From Flavobacteriales bacterium UBA6057 (GTDB lineage: Bacteria; Bacteroidota; Bacteroidia; Flavobacteriales_G; Salibacteraceae), in the NCBI GenBank assembly GCA_002428995.1, contig DIYJ01000015.1:1-64000 (forward strand): a stretch of DNA of 64,000 bases. Direction: 5' to 3'. The notes below the pieces were generated by a model. It saw nothing but the letters and a program-made list of their open reading frames with translations. It did no database searches and was not told the DNA's origin. Position 1 is the first letter of the stretch; each line of letters begins with the position of its first letter. This document shows, piece after piece, positions 49,181 to 58,308 of this stretch. The position numbers and the translations under genes were made by a program.

Positions 49181-50203
49181 TTAATCTACAACCCAGGTAT
49201 TTGTCCCGCGGATCAGTTGATCTAAATCACCCTCACCCTTTATTTCAAGTGCTTTGTCCAGTTGGTCGTTCATTGCATCTTCATAGCAATAGCGGTCTTC
49301 CTGGTACATGATCCCGAAGGGTCGGGGCAGCGCATTCTCATCGCTGGGATCATCAAACATGCGTGTGAGCAGCATGGCCTTTCCAAGATCTTTTGAGTCG
49401 TGAATCCAAAGGTCTTCCTTGCTGAAATCAGCGAGCGAAACGATCTCGGGCTTCATGCCATTCAGGCGGATTCCCTTGTCCGATTCCTGACCGAAAACCA
49501 GTGGTTGGCCTTCTTCAAGTACGATGGTCGTCTCCGTCTTGGTTGCTTTCTCTGTGAAAGTGGCAAAGGCACCGTCATTGAATACGTTGCAGTTTTGATA
49601 GACTTCCACGAAGGATGTTCCCTTGTGATTGCTCGCAGCAGCGAGTATTTCGCGCATGTGCTTTGGATCGCGGTCCATGCTTCGTGCCACGAAGGTGGAG
49701 CTGGCTCCAAGCGCCAACGCTGCCGGATTGAAAGGAAAGTCGAGCGAACCCATCGGAGTGGACTTGGTGACCTGACCTTTGGGTGAGGTAGGTGAGTACT
49801 GGCCCTTGGTAAGTCCATAGATTTCGTTGTTGAACATCAGAATGTTCAGGTCGAAGTTCCTTCGCAATAAGTGAATGAGGTGATTGCCACCAATGGAGAG
49901 GCTGTCTCCATCTCCAGTAATGACCCATACATTCAAATCTGGCCTGGAAGCTTTCAAACCACTGGCTACAGCCGTTGCGCGCCCGTGGATGCTGTGAATG
50001 CCGTACGTATCCATGTAATAAGGAAAACGACTGGAGCAGCCGATGCCGCTTACAAACACAGTGTCTTCCTTGCGGATACCGGCATCAGCCATCACCGCTT
50101 GCATTTGCTTCAGGATGGAATAATCACCACAACCGGGACACCAACGAACGTCCTGATCGGTTGCGAAATCTTTGGCTTTATATTCTGGAACTTGTGTAGT
50201 CAT
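49181..50203 (-). CDS. korB: 2-oxoglutarate:ferredoxin oxidoreductase beta subunit
   Basis: 340 residues. The N-terminal DVRWCPGCGDYSILKQMQ holds Cys residues for the iron-sulfur cluster, and the TPP-binding parts are VSGIGCSSRFPYYMDTYG, GDGDSLSIGGNHLIHLLRRN and LMFNNEIYGLTKGQYSPTS. It works with the alpha/gamma subunit encoded 29 bp upstream to convert 2-oxoglutarate to succinyl-CoA with reduction of ferredoxin. Among 2-oxoacid oxidoreductases this two-subunit layout is typical of KorAB; another 2-oxoacid substrate is possible. Confidence 0.93.
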   Translation of the reverse strand: MTTQVPEYKAKDFATDQDVRWCPGCGDYSILKQMQAVMADAGIRKEDTVFVSGIGCSSRFPYYMDTYGIHSIHGRATAVASGLKASRPDLNVWVITGDGDSLSIGGNHLIHLLRRNFDLNILMFNNEIYGLTKGQYSPTSPKGQVTKSTPMGSLDFPFNPAALALGASSTFVARSMDRDPKHMREILAAASNHKGTSFVEVYQNCNVFNDGAFATFTEKATKTETTIVLEEGQPLVFGQESDKGIRLNGMKPEIVSLADFSKEDLWIHDSKDLGKAMLLTRMFDDPSDENALPRPFGIMYQEDRYCYEDAMNDQLDKALEIKGEGDLDQLIRGTNTWVVD

Positions 50204-50232
50204 TTCTGTTCTGTTTTCAGGCGAGCATTCAG

Positions 50233-52083
50233 TTAACCGTTCAGCTCTTCCGCCAATCGCTCTTTGATCTCTCTGGAAGTGAAGGGCATGCCCTGGACCT
50301 TGTTGAACGGAATGGCGCGCACTTCATACTGAGCGTTGATAATGTGCACCAACTGTCCGTTGTTGATTTCGGGGATGATAACCTTATCGAATTGCTGCAT
50401 GAGGCTTCCCAGATTCTTGGGGAACGGGTTCATGTAGCGAATGTGTGCATGGCTCACGGAATGTCCGTCAGCGATCAATTCGCGCACTGCGGTTTTGATT
50501 GCTCCGTAGCTGGAGCCCCAACCCAACACGAGCACTTTTCCGCTTGCTTCGCCCTGATCGAGTGTCTGCTCCGGAATGGCTTCTGCAACGAGATTGACCT
50601 TTTCCTGGCGCAGCTTCACCATCAACTCGTGGTTGTGTGCATCGTAGCTCACATTTCCGGTTTCATTTTCTTTTTCAAGACCTCCAACGCGGTGTTGCAA
50701 GCCATCCATTCCCGGAACAGCCCATTCTCTCACGAGGTCTGCATTGCGCTTGTAGGGCAGGTAGTCTTGCTCGGTATATTTTGATGGATCAGCCTTCCGA
50801 GGTTTGATCGCATCAATGCTGTCGGCACTTGGAAACCTCCAGGGTTCAGAGCCATTCGCAATGAATCCATCGCTGAGGTACATCACAGGCACCATGTGCT
50901 CAATGGAAATCCGTGCCGCCTCAATGACCGTCTCGAAACAATCGGATGGAGAACTTGCGGATACCACTACCATGGGCGCTTCTCCATTTCTGCCATAGAT
51001 GGCTTGGAAGAGGTCTGATTGTTCTGTTTTTGTGGGGAGTCCGGTGCTCGGGCCTCCGCGCTGTACGTTGATGATAAGCAAGGGCAGTTCCAACATGATG
51101 GCCAGGCCAATGGCTTCGCCTTTCAAGGCGATTCCCGGGCCACTCGATGCGGTTACCCCCAACGCTCCTCCGTAGCTTGCTCCGATGGCAGCGCAAACGG
51201 CCGCAATCTCATCTTCCGCCTGGAAGGTTTTGACTCCAAAGTTTTTATGACGGGCAAGCTCGTGCAGAATATCCGAAGCCGGTGTGATGGGGTAGGAGCC
51301 GTAGAAGAGGTCCAGTCTGGCTTTTTTTGCAGCCACGATCACTCCAAGAGCCGTAGCCTGATTTCCCATGATGTTGCGGTATTCTCCGCTGGGAAGGTGT
51401 GCCGATTCTACCTCATAGCGCGAGGTGAAGGTCTCATTGGTGTCTCCAAAGTAATAACCCGCTTTCAGTGACTTCACATTGGCATCGCGGATGGCTTCCT
51501 TCTTGGCAAACTTGGCCTGGATGAACTTGATGGTATTTTCCAGAGGACGGTTGTACATCCAAAAAAGGAAACCGAGCACAAACATGTTCTTGCAACGATC
51601 GATCTCCTTCGTGCCCAAGCCTGAATCAACCAAGGCTTCACGCGTCATCTTGCTAATGTCCAATTCGATCACCCGGTACTTGTCCAGTGATTTATCGAGC
51701 AATGGGTTTTCACCATCCTCATACTTGGCGAGGCGTAGGTTCTTCTTATCGAATCCAGTGATGTTGGCGATGATGGTTCCTCCGGGCTTCAGCTGATCGA
51801 GATTGGCCTTGAGGGCGGCAGCGTTCATTGAAACCAACACGTCTACTTCATCACCTGGGGTGAAGATGTCCATGCTGGCAAAATGCAGTTTGAACCCTGA
51901 AACCCCAGCTACCGTACCTTGAGGGGCGCGGATCTCAGCAGGGAAATTCGGGAAGGTGCTTACATCGTTGCCATACAGGGCGGTGGTGTCTGTAAAAAGG
52001 CTTCCCGTCAGTTGCATTCCGTCACCGGAATCACCGGCAAAAAGGATGGTGACGTCTTGCTTTTTCTCTGTTACTTTCGTCAT
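50233..52083 (-). CDS. korA: 2-oxoglutarate:ferredoxin oxidoreductase alpha subunit (gamma-alpha fusion)
   Basis: 616 residues. The gamma domain comes first (VTILFAGDSGDGMQLTGSLF, FPNFPAEIRAPQGTVAGVSG; about 10-190), followed by the alpha pyrimidine-binding domain (FQAEDEIAAVCAAIGASYGG, GVTASSGPGIALKGEAIGLA, NVQRGGPSTGLPTKTEQSDL) and a C-terminal transketolase-like part (VLVLGWGSSYGAIKTAVREL, HIRYMNPFPKNLGSL). The fused order is the usual KorA in Bacteroidota. With KorB it provides a ferredoxin-dependent step of the TCA cycle. A perfect -7 element lies at 52109-52102. Confidence 0.94.
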   Translation of the reverse strand: MTKVTEKKQDVTILFAGDSGDGMQLTGSLFTDTTALYGNDVSTFPNFPAEIRAPQGTVAGVSGFKLHFASMDIFTPGDEVDVLVSMNAAALKANLDQLKPGGTIIANITGFDKKNLRLAKYEDGENPLLDKSLDKYRVIELDISKMTREALVDSGLGTKEIDRCKNMFVLGFLFWMYNRPLENTIKFIQAKFAKKEAIRDANVKSLKAGYYFGDTNETFTSRYEVESAHLPSGEYRNIMGNQATALGVIVAAKKARLDLFYGSYPITPASDILHELARHKNFGVKTFQAEDEIAAVCAAIGASYGGALGVTASSGPGIALKGEAIGLAIMLELPLLIINVQRGGPSTGLPTKTEQSDLFQAIYGRNGEAPMVVVSASSPSDCFETVIEAARISIEHMVPVMYLSDGFIANGSEPWRFPSADSIDAIKPRKADPSKYTEQDYLPYKRNADLVREWAVPGMDGLQHRVGGLEKENETGNVSYDAHNHELMVKLRQEKVNLVAEAIPEQTLDQGEASGKVLVLGWGSSYGAIKTAVRELIADGHSVSHAHIRYMNPFPKNLGSLMQQFDKVIIPEINNGQLVHIINAQYEVRAIPFNKVQGMPFTSREIKERLAEELNG

Positions 52084-52101
52084 TGTTGATCAATACGGGT
52101 G

Positions 52102-52109
52102 CAAAAGTA
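52102..52109 (-). promoter_or_regulatory. -7 element TACTTTTG upstream of korA
   Basis: Perfect TAnnTTTG on the minus strand, 18 bp before the korA ATG. No clear -33 element. Confidence 0.5.
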
Positions 52110-52159
52110 GGCCTTCTGAAAGGCTTGTGAGTTTTCATCCTAACCTTCGTTCATAATAT

Positions 52160-54247
52160 ATGTTTAACTACTTGCGCAAACGACTTACCCTCCACCTGTG
52201 CTCGCTCCTCGGGCTTGGTGCAATCCTCGGAGGGTGCAGACAGGAGTTTCGACCGCCTTCGGTAGAGAACGAGCTTCTGGTTCCCTTGGTACAAAGCCAG
52301 TTGTCTATACAGGATATCATCAGCGACTCTGTGCGCAGCGAAGACTCGGATGGGCTTGTTTCGATTGCTTATCGTTCATCGCTCTACAGCAGTAGCCTTG
52401 GTTCTTTTGATCCGCTGGAAACGGAGGAATTTCTTCAGGTGGCAAAACTCCAAAGCCTGGAGTTGGGAAGTCAGTCGACAGTGCGGGAAGTTTCACTCGG
52501 TCAGGTTGCACTCGCCAGTGGCCCGTTAGGAAACTTCATCATCGCCCAGAACGGTAACAATGCAGTGATTCCAACCATCCCGGGACTGACTTACGGTCCC
52601 TTGCTGGCGGATGGATCCAACTTGTTTGAGACGGTCACTTTCGATTCGGGCTACATGGACATCATCATCCAAAACAACTTCCCGACTGGCTTGTCGAACG
52701 TATTGTTTGAGGTGAGGAACCAAAGCAACGATTCACTGATCGGCCAGGAAACCTTCGCCAGCATACCCGCAGGAACGAATCAGCAGCGAACCATCGACCT
52801 GACGGACAAAACAGTCGAAGGATTGCTCAAAGGGGACATTCTGAACTTTGACATTGACGGTAGCGGAGCATCGGCCGTACCGATTGACACAAACGACAAG
52901 CTCATTGTGACGCTCCGGGTGCGGGACACAAAGGTGCGTTCGGCAACAGCCATTTTTCCGGCTCAAAATGTGATCGAATTGCTGGATACGGCTGCTTTGA
53001 AAAACACGCGTGACCTTCGTGGTATCACCGCCACTGCGGCCTCTGGTTTTGTCGATTTGCGCGTTGTGAGCACGGTGGAAGACACGATGTTTTTTGACTA
53101 CCTCATTCCGGAAGGCAAGCTGAATGGAGTGCCTTTTGCGATCTCAGAGAAGATACCGCCTGCGCCTTCTGGGGGAAGCGTGGAGCGCATTTACGAGTTT
53201 GATGTAAGCGGATATACGTTTGACCTGACCGGTCAACCCATCATCAATGCCTACAACGCTTTTTACAGCGAGCTCTTCGGTCGGATCGATTCAACCGGAC
53301 GATTGGTAAACCTGAGCCTAAACGACAGTATCCTCATGTTCGTGAAGCTTCGGGACTTTATACCCGAATACATTGAGGGCTACCTCGGGAATTTGGAAAC
53401 GAGTGTCGGGCCGGAGGCTTCACCGATTGATCTCTTCAGGAGCTTCAGAGGTGGAGAACTGAACTTCGAGGACATCCAGCTTAGCCTGGCGATTTCCAAC
53501 GAAAACGGAGTGCCGTTTGAAGTGGATGTAAAGCAGCTGGAAGGCCTGAACAGCGGCACGGGAGATAAGGCCACAATCAATCTTTCCGGCTTGCCAAATC
53601 CGCTGCAAATTGGAGCCGCTGATGGCTTGAACTCTGTTTGGGAGGAAACATGGGACATCAGTGATGCTACAGATGATTTGAACAAGCTCATCAACGTGTT
53701 TCCGGACGTGTTGACCTATGAGATGGAAGTCATCAGCAATCCACTCCAGGACAGCAACAACCTCATGCAGTTCGCGGTTGACTCGAATTTGCTCAACGCC
53801 TTCATTGACCTTGAGATGCCGCTGAGCCTTTCGGCCAGTGGTTTGATGTTGGTGGACACGATTGAATTCGATGGAGCGAACGTAGAATCACCGGAAGAAA
53901 TCTTGTCGGGTACGCTGTATTTAATCGGATACAATGGCCTGCCGCTGGAAGCTTCAATGAAGATGACCTTCTATGACCAGAACTTCAACCAACTCACCGA
54001 TCTGACCTTCGAGAATCGCATGCTTTCTGCTCAGGTGAACTCTAATGGTAAAGCCACGGAGGTGACCAAGAGTGTGTTGGAATGGGAATTTGTAAAGGCG
54101 GATCTCGATCAAATCCTACGGGCGAGTTTCGTGATTGCAGAGGCAAGTTTTGATACCGAAACAACTGATCCTGTCAAGATCTATTCTACAGACCAGTTGG
54201 AGCTGACGCTTTCTGGTAAGTTCAACTATTTATACGGACAAGAATGA
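52160..54247 (+). CDS. Large lipoprotein of unknown function
   Basis: 695 residues. Lipobox GAILGGC at about residue 26. The mature protein is beta-rich with repeated jelly-roll-like segments (MDIIIQNNFPTGLSNVLFEV, LRGITATAASGFVDLRVVST, FDVSGYTFDLTGQPIINAYN), no catalytic motif and no recognised domain. Its stop overlaps the next gene, a barrel protein, by 4 bp (ATGA), so the two are coupled and probably function together at the outer membrane. Confidence 0.8.
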   Translation: MFNYLRKRLTLHLCSLLGLGAILGGCRQEFRPPSVENELLVPLVQSQLSIQDIISDSVRSEDSDGLVSIAYRSSLYSSSLGSFDPLETEEFLQVAKLQSLELGSQSTVREVSLGQVALASGPLGNFIIAQNGNNAVIPTIPGLTYGPLLADGSNLFETVTFDSGYMDIIIQNNFPTGLSNVLFEVRNQSNDSLIGQETFASIPAGTNQQRTIDLTDKTVEGLLKGDILNFDIDGSGASAVPIDTNDKLIVTLRVRDTKVRSATAIFPAQNVIELLDTAALKNTRDLRGITATAASGFVDLRVVSTVEDTMFFDYLIPEGKLNGVPFAISEKIPPAPSGGSVERIYEFDVSGYTFDLTGQPIINAYNAFYSELFGRIDSTGRLVNLSLNDSILMFVKLRDFIPEYIEGYLGNLETSVGPEASPIDLFRSFRGGELNFEDIQLSLAISNENGVPFEVDVKQLEGLNSGTGDKATINLSGLPNPLQIGAADGLNSVWEETWDISDATDDLNKLINVFPDVLTYEMEVISNPLQDSNNLMQFAVDSNLLNAFIDLEMPLSLSASGLMLVDTIEFDGANVESPEEILSGTLYLIGYNGLPLEASMKMTFYDQNFNQLTDLTFENRMLSAQVNSNGKATEVTKSVLEWEFVKADLDQILRASFVIAEASFDTETTDPVKIYSTDQLELTLSGKFNYLYGQE

Positions 54248-55494
54248 GGATCACACGAAACCTACTGACACTCTGCGTTGCCTTGACGGCTTCTTGTTCT
54301 GTTTTCGCTCAGGGGGAATGGCTCTGGAACAATCAGGCTTACTTCCAAAATGACTCCTCTTCGGGCGGGTTGCTTTGGATGCACTTTGACTATCACATGG
54401 GAAGTTCTTCCCTTACCAATAGTTTGCTCAACGAGGCCATCTTTCAAGCGGAGATCACCCCCGAGACGGCACGCGAAACCACGGATAGTTTTGACGGAGA
54501 CGTGGGGCGTGCCGGAGGATATGCCGAAGGGGAAATATGGTACCGTTCAGGCGGGCAGAACTGGAGCTGGATTGCGGGAGCAGGATTTCGCGAGCTTTTT
54601 GGTGCGCGCCTGGAAAACGACCTGTTCAGGCTTTACCTGCGCGGCAATGCTCCTTATGCGGATGAAACACTCGCGCTGGGGCCTTCTCAGTTGTATTACT
54701 CCAGCCATCAGTTCATGGGGCTGGGTCTGGAACGAGCGAGCGAGAAGTTTACGTGGGGTTTCACCCTGAACCTTTTGAAGGTGAGTCGCTATCAGTCGGT
54801 AGATCTCAACGAAAGCGACTTGTTTACAGCTCCTTTCGGAGAGTTTGTAGAGAGCAATGTCGATTTGACTTATGAAACTACAGGGTCGAATGAGGCCAAG
54901 CTATCAGCATGGTATGGAACGGGTGTTACGCTGAACACCTATTTCCAGTGGAATGCTTCTGAACGCACAGCGTTTTACGGAAAGGTGAAAGACCTCGGGT
55001 TCCTGCAGTTTGAAGGTTTGAATACCTCTGTGCTGGATACAGCTTACCGCTTCGAGGGAGCTGATGTCGGCAATATTTTGCAACTGGACGACAGCCTGTT
55101 TGAAGACGGTTCACTCGATAGCCTGGAGGCGCTGCTTGGATTGCGTACGACAAACGAGTCGCAGACAAAGATGGCCCCCGGTTATTTCATGATTGGCTTG
55201 AGTACCTCGTTCAGCGAAAAAGTGGGACTCAACCTGGAACTGCGCCAATGGTGGCGAGCAGCTGCCCTACCGCAGCTGAGGGTTGGTTTACCGCTTCGAC
55301 TTTCCGAAAGATTCACTGTGGAGCCATCGCTCCGCTTGGGAGGCTGGAACACTGCCAACAGTGGTTTGTCCCTGGCCTACGAGCCCTTTGATCGATTGCT
55401 ACTGGTACTTCGCAGCGAGCAGTTCGAGAATCTTCTGGTGAGCGACAATTCCTCCGGCCAGTCACTAATGGTAGGAGGAATGCTTCGGTTCTGA
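54244..55494 (+). CDS. Outer membrane beta-barrel protein (DUF5723-like)
   Basis: 416 residues. Signal peptide MRITRNLLTLCVALTASCSV with cleavage near FAQ. Strands and turns typical of long-chain barrels run the length of the protein (NWSWIAGAGFRELFGARLEN, SHQFMGLGLERASEKFTWGF, GYFMIGLSTSFSEKVGLNLE), ending in an aromatic residue (MVGGMLRF), the usual barrel C-terminal signal. It resembles DUF5723/PorP-like Bacteroidota barrels, but the assignment is by appearance. Coupled to the lipoprotein gene upstream by ATGA overlap. Confidence 0.75.
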   Translation: MRITRNLLTLCVALTASCSVFAQGEWLWNNQAYFQNDSSSGGLLWMHFDYHMGSSSLTNSLLNEAIFQAEITPETARETTDSFDGDVGRAGGYAEGEIWYRSGGQNWSWIAGAGFRELFGARLENDLFRLYLRGNAPYADETLALGPSQLYYSSHQFMGLGLERASEKFTWGFTLNLLKVSRYQSVDLNESDLFTAPFGEFVESNVDLTYETTGSNEAKLSAWYGTGVTLNTYFQWNASERTAFYGKVKDLGFLQFEGLNTSVLDTAYRFEGADVGNILQLDDSLFEDGSLDSLEALLGLRTTNESQTKMAPGYFMIGLSTSFSEKVGLNLELRQWWRAAALPQLRVGLPLRLSERFTVEPSLRLGGWNTANSGLSLAYEPFDRLLLVLRSEQFENLLVSDNSSGQSLMVGGMLRF

Positions 55495-55501
55495 GCGTTC
55501 C

Positions 55502-56320
55502 TTAATCCTGGCTCAGCGCCAGCATCGGTACTTCCAGGTGGTGAGCCAATTTCTTGGATACGCTAGGCTTCAACAGCCTGTTGAACCAAGAGCTTTTGCG
55601 GGGAACAGTGACAATCATTTGTGTGCCGCTTACCGCTGCATACCCCAGGATAGCATCATCAATATCGTTCGCCTGGATCGTTTCAAAATGATGTTCGATG
55701 CCTTCCAGTTGAGCATTCAGTGCATCACTTTGTTCACCGGCTTCTTCGTCTTCCATTTTTCCTGACTTGTCTACTGTCAGAAGTGTGACTTTGCTTTCAT
55801 GTTCTTTGAGCCACTCCAGGAAAAAGGTCGGCAGTTCGTTGTTGGTCAGCGTTCTGAGATCAGAAGCGAACAACACTTTGCCCAGTGAAGTGAATTTAAA
55901 GTCGCCAGGGACGGCTAAAATCGGGCACTTCACATTGTTGATCACCCCTGAAGCTACACTACCAATGGTAACTTCCTTAAGGCCTGTTGCCCCGGTAGTT
56001 CCCATTACTACCAAGTCGATGTCATCCTGCTGCAAGCAGCTATTGATCGAGCTGATTGCGTCTCCATAGATTGACTTCGTGGTAAGGTTCAAATCTGGAT
56101 TGTGAAGCTCCACGCGGATGTATTGCTCCTCATCTTTCAAGGAGTCTACAGAAGACTCGTGCAAAATATCCCGAAGGGAAATCATGGAAGAAGTTGTGCT
56201 TGAAGGCTCTTCGTAGGCGTTCATCAAGATGAACCGATTGTCCTTGCCAAAGGCTGCGATTGCGAAGCTTATGGCATTCCGGGCAGTGTCAGAAAAATCG
56301 GTGGGAATGAGGATGTTCAT
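55502..56320 (-). CDS. Universal stress protein, tandem USP domains (first)
   Basis: 272 residues with two USP halves. The first half has ILIPTDFSDTARNAISFAIA and VMGTTGATGLKEVTIGSVAS, the latter giving the ATP-binding G-x2-G-x9-G(S/T) signature. The second half (about 150-272) is weaker (VLFASDLRTLTNNELPTFFL, TVPRKSSWFNRLLKPSVS). Such tandem USPs are common in Bacteroidota. It lies 14 bp downstream of a second USP gene, so the two form an operon. Confidence 0.9.
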   Translation of the reverse strand: MNILIPTDFSDTARNAISFAIAAFGKDNRFILMNAYEEPSSTTSSMISLRDILHESSVDSLKDEEQYIRVELHNPDLNLTTKSIYGDAISSINSCLQQDDIDLVVMGTTGATGLKEVTIGSVASGVINNVKCPILAVPGDFKFTSLGKVLFASDLRTLTNNELPTFFLEWLKEHESKVTLLTVDKSGKMEDEEAGEQSDALNAQLEGIEHHFETIQANDIDDAILGYAAVSGTQMIVTVPRKSSWFNRLLKPSVSKKLAHHLEVPMLALSQD

Positions 56321-56334
56321 GACTCAGAGTTGGA

Positions 56335-57204
56335 TTAAAAGAGGTCTGAAAATGGGTTGTTATTGGTATTGGATTCTTTGATTCTTACAGAGAGCACAGG
56401 GATGTCGGAGTGGTTGACGATGCCTTCTGTTTGGCTGCCAGAGAAGAAACGCATCACTCCTGAGCGTCCGTGTGTTTCCATCGTGACCATGTCGGCATTC
56501 ATGGATTCAGCAAAGCGGAGAATTCCCAGGTGAATGGTTCGCTCGTTGAAAACATTGGTCGTGTAGTTCTTGAGTTTGGTTTTCTCCAGAAAATCCTTGA
56601 AAAGCTTTTCGGTGTATGGAGTGGTTTCAAACTGATCGGGTGTGTTGACTTTGAGCAAGTGTACCGTAGGGTCGAAGAGTTTGACAAAATCAGCAATCTG
56701 GCCGAAGTTGTCTGTAGCTTCTCCAAAGAAATTAGAGGCAAACACGATGTTCTTGGGTTCGAAGTTCTCCACCTTTCCTTTCACGGTAAGCACAGGGCAA
56801 TCCGCTAGTCGAACCACCTTTTCGGTATTGGATCCAATGAACACTTCGTGAGCGCCCTTATCTCCGTGTGATCCCATCACGATTAAATCGATCTCATGCT
56901 CTTTGGCCTGATCGGTAATGGTCTCATAAACTCCATCAAACTGGAGCACCTGAACGGCATTTACTTGCTTGAGAAAGGGCTTGGCAAAGAGCTCTTTGAA
57001 ACGCTTCTTCACGAGCTTCATCCAGAAGATACCCTCTGCTGCATCTGCGTATGACTGGAAGGAGTCGTTTCGATCATACACTGGAATATCCATAACGTGC
57101 AGAATGTAGAGACGAGCATCGGTGCGCTTGGCAATAGAAGCTGCAACTTCTACAGCGTGCTCTGCACATTCGCTAAAATCGGTTGGGACAAGTATCTTCT
57201 TCAT
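56335..57204 (-). CDS. Universal stress protein, tandem USP domains (second)
   Basis: 289 residues. First half: ILVPTDFSECAEHAVEVAAS, then VMGSHGDKGAHEVFIGSNTE with the ATP-binding signature GSHGDKG. Second half: IVFASNFFGEATDNFGQIAD and VTMETHGRSGVMRFFSGSQT. Like its neighbour, a cytoplasmic nucleotide-binding stress protein of the class made in stationary phase or low energy. A perfect -7 element (57234-57227) lies 22 bp upstream. Confidence 0.92.
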   Translation of the reverse strand: MKKILVPTDFSECAEHAVEVAASIAKRTDARLYILHVMDIPVYDRNDSFQSYADAAEGIFWMKLVKKRFKELFAKPFLKQVNAVQVLQFDGVYETITDQAKEHEIDLIVMGSHGDKGAHEVFIGSNTEKVVRLADCPVLTVKGKVENFEPKNIVFASNFFGEATDNFGQIADFVKLFDPTVHLLKVNTPDQFETTPYTEKLFKDFLEKTKLKNYTTNVFNERTIHLGILRFAESMNADMVTMETHGRSGVMRFFSGSQTEGIVNHSDIPVLSVRIKESNTNNNPFSDLF

Positions 57205-57226
57205 TTCGTTGAATTCTTTGGTGAAG

Positions 57227-57234
57227 CAAATGTA
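57227..57234 (-). promoter_or_regulatory. -7 element TACATTTG upstream of the USP operon
   Basis: Perfect TAnnTTTG on the minus strand, 22 bp before the ATG at 57204; it makes the USP pair separately transcribable from the dehydrogenase gene behind it. Confidence 0.45.
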
Positions 57235-57274
57235 CCCATCGTCACAAGCGCACTTTTGACGCCCATCAGATGAA

Positions 57275-58228
57275 TTACTGATTCTTCTCAGCGGGTTCGA
57301 AGCAGCGTTCAGCTGTCATGACGAGTTTCTGAATACTCCAGTCCAGTGCCTGCTTTTCCTCTGGTGTGAGGTGAAAATCTTTCACGTTAAACAGTCCCCG
57401 GGAGGTGAATTTGACGGGCGTGGAATAGTAGAGATGCGTACCGTCCGGTAGTGTGTGTAGAACACTGATGGGGTAGCAAACATCCTCGGGCTCGCGCCAC
57501 TGATTCATGATCTCAATTGCGCATCGAGCCGCACCATAGTAGGAGGCTCCTTGGGTCCTTTTGATCTTTTCGGCTGCTTGCCTGCACTCAAAGATGCAAT
57601 CACCGATCACCTCGGGTGGTAGAATCTCCGTGATGGGCCTTTGGTTCACAAACGTGTGACTGAGCACGGGCAGCATGTTGTCTCCATGTTCACCAATGAC
57701 CATGGCCCGGATATCATGTGCTTTATCTCCAAGAACGGCTTTAATGTTGTACTCCAGGCGGAGGCTGTCGAGCATGGTGCCCACTCCAACCACATTTTCT
57801 GCGGGCAGGCCGCTTGCTTTCCAAACACAGAGAGACATGGTGTCTACCGGATTGCTGAGCACAATCACCCTGGCCTTGGAAGAGTGACTTGGAAAGTTGT
57901 GGAAGACTTCCCGCATGATCTCTTCGTTGACCTCCATTCCATAGTCTCGTGATTCACCCGGAGGCAGACAGGCTCCCGCACAAACAAAGATGTAGTCAGA
58001 CTTGGGCAGCGTTGAGAAGTTATTCAGCTCAAAGCGGATGTGTGGACTGAGCATCGCCCCGTGTCCAAGATCGAGCACGCTGCCTTCTATATCGTCACCA
58101 GGATCTACAATGTTGATGAGCGTGTCTTCCTGCTCGTTGAGTAGCTCATGTACCAAGCTTCGACCTACGTTGCCAAAGCCTACGACAGAGATGGTGAGTG
58201 TTGGATCTATGGTGCGTCTCATGACCAT
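57275..58228 (-). CDS. LDH/MDH-family NAD-dependent 2-hydroxyacid dehydrogenase with altered specificity residue
   Basis: 317 residues (ATG at 58228; a second in-frame ATG at 58222). Rossmann motif VVGFGNVGRSLVHEL, NAD-selecting Asp in LINIVDPGDD, substrate loop AGACLPPGESRDYG, LSNPVDTMSL, and the catalytic His in IGEHGDNMLP. At the position that is Gln in lactate and Arg in malate dehydrogenases, this protein has Leu (AGACL versus AGARQ or AGxPR). The family arginine of the loop (GESR) is kept. So it is catalytically complete but its substrate is open, possibly a larger hydrophobic 2-oxoacid. Located 70 bp upstream of the two USP genes on the same strand. Confidence 0.85.
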   Translation of the reverse strand: MVMRRTIDPTLTISVVGFGNVGRSLVHELLNEQEDTLINIVDPGDDIEGSVLDLGHGAMLSPHIRFELNNFSTLPKSDYIFVCAGACLPPGESRDYGMEVNEEIMREVFHNFPSHSSKARVIVLSNPVDTMSLCVWKASGLPAENVVGVGTMLDSLRLEYNIKAVLGDKAHDIRAMVIGEHGDNMLPVLSHTFVNQRPITEILPPEVIGDCIFECRQAAEKIKRTQGASYYGAARCAIEIMNQWREPEDVCYPISVLHTLPDGTHLYYSTPVKFTSRGLFNVKDFHLTPEEKQALDWSIQKLVMTAERCFEPAEKNQ

Positions 58229-58308
58229 GATACCAAAACTCAGGCATGTTGCGCATGGTCACAATGACAACCCTCAGGTGCCCCGGTAGCAATGGTCAGT
58301 AGCTATTG

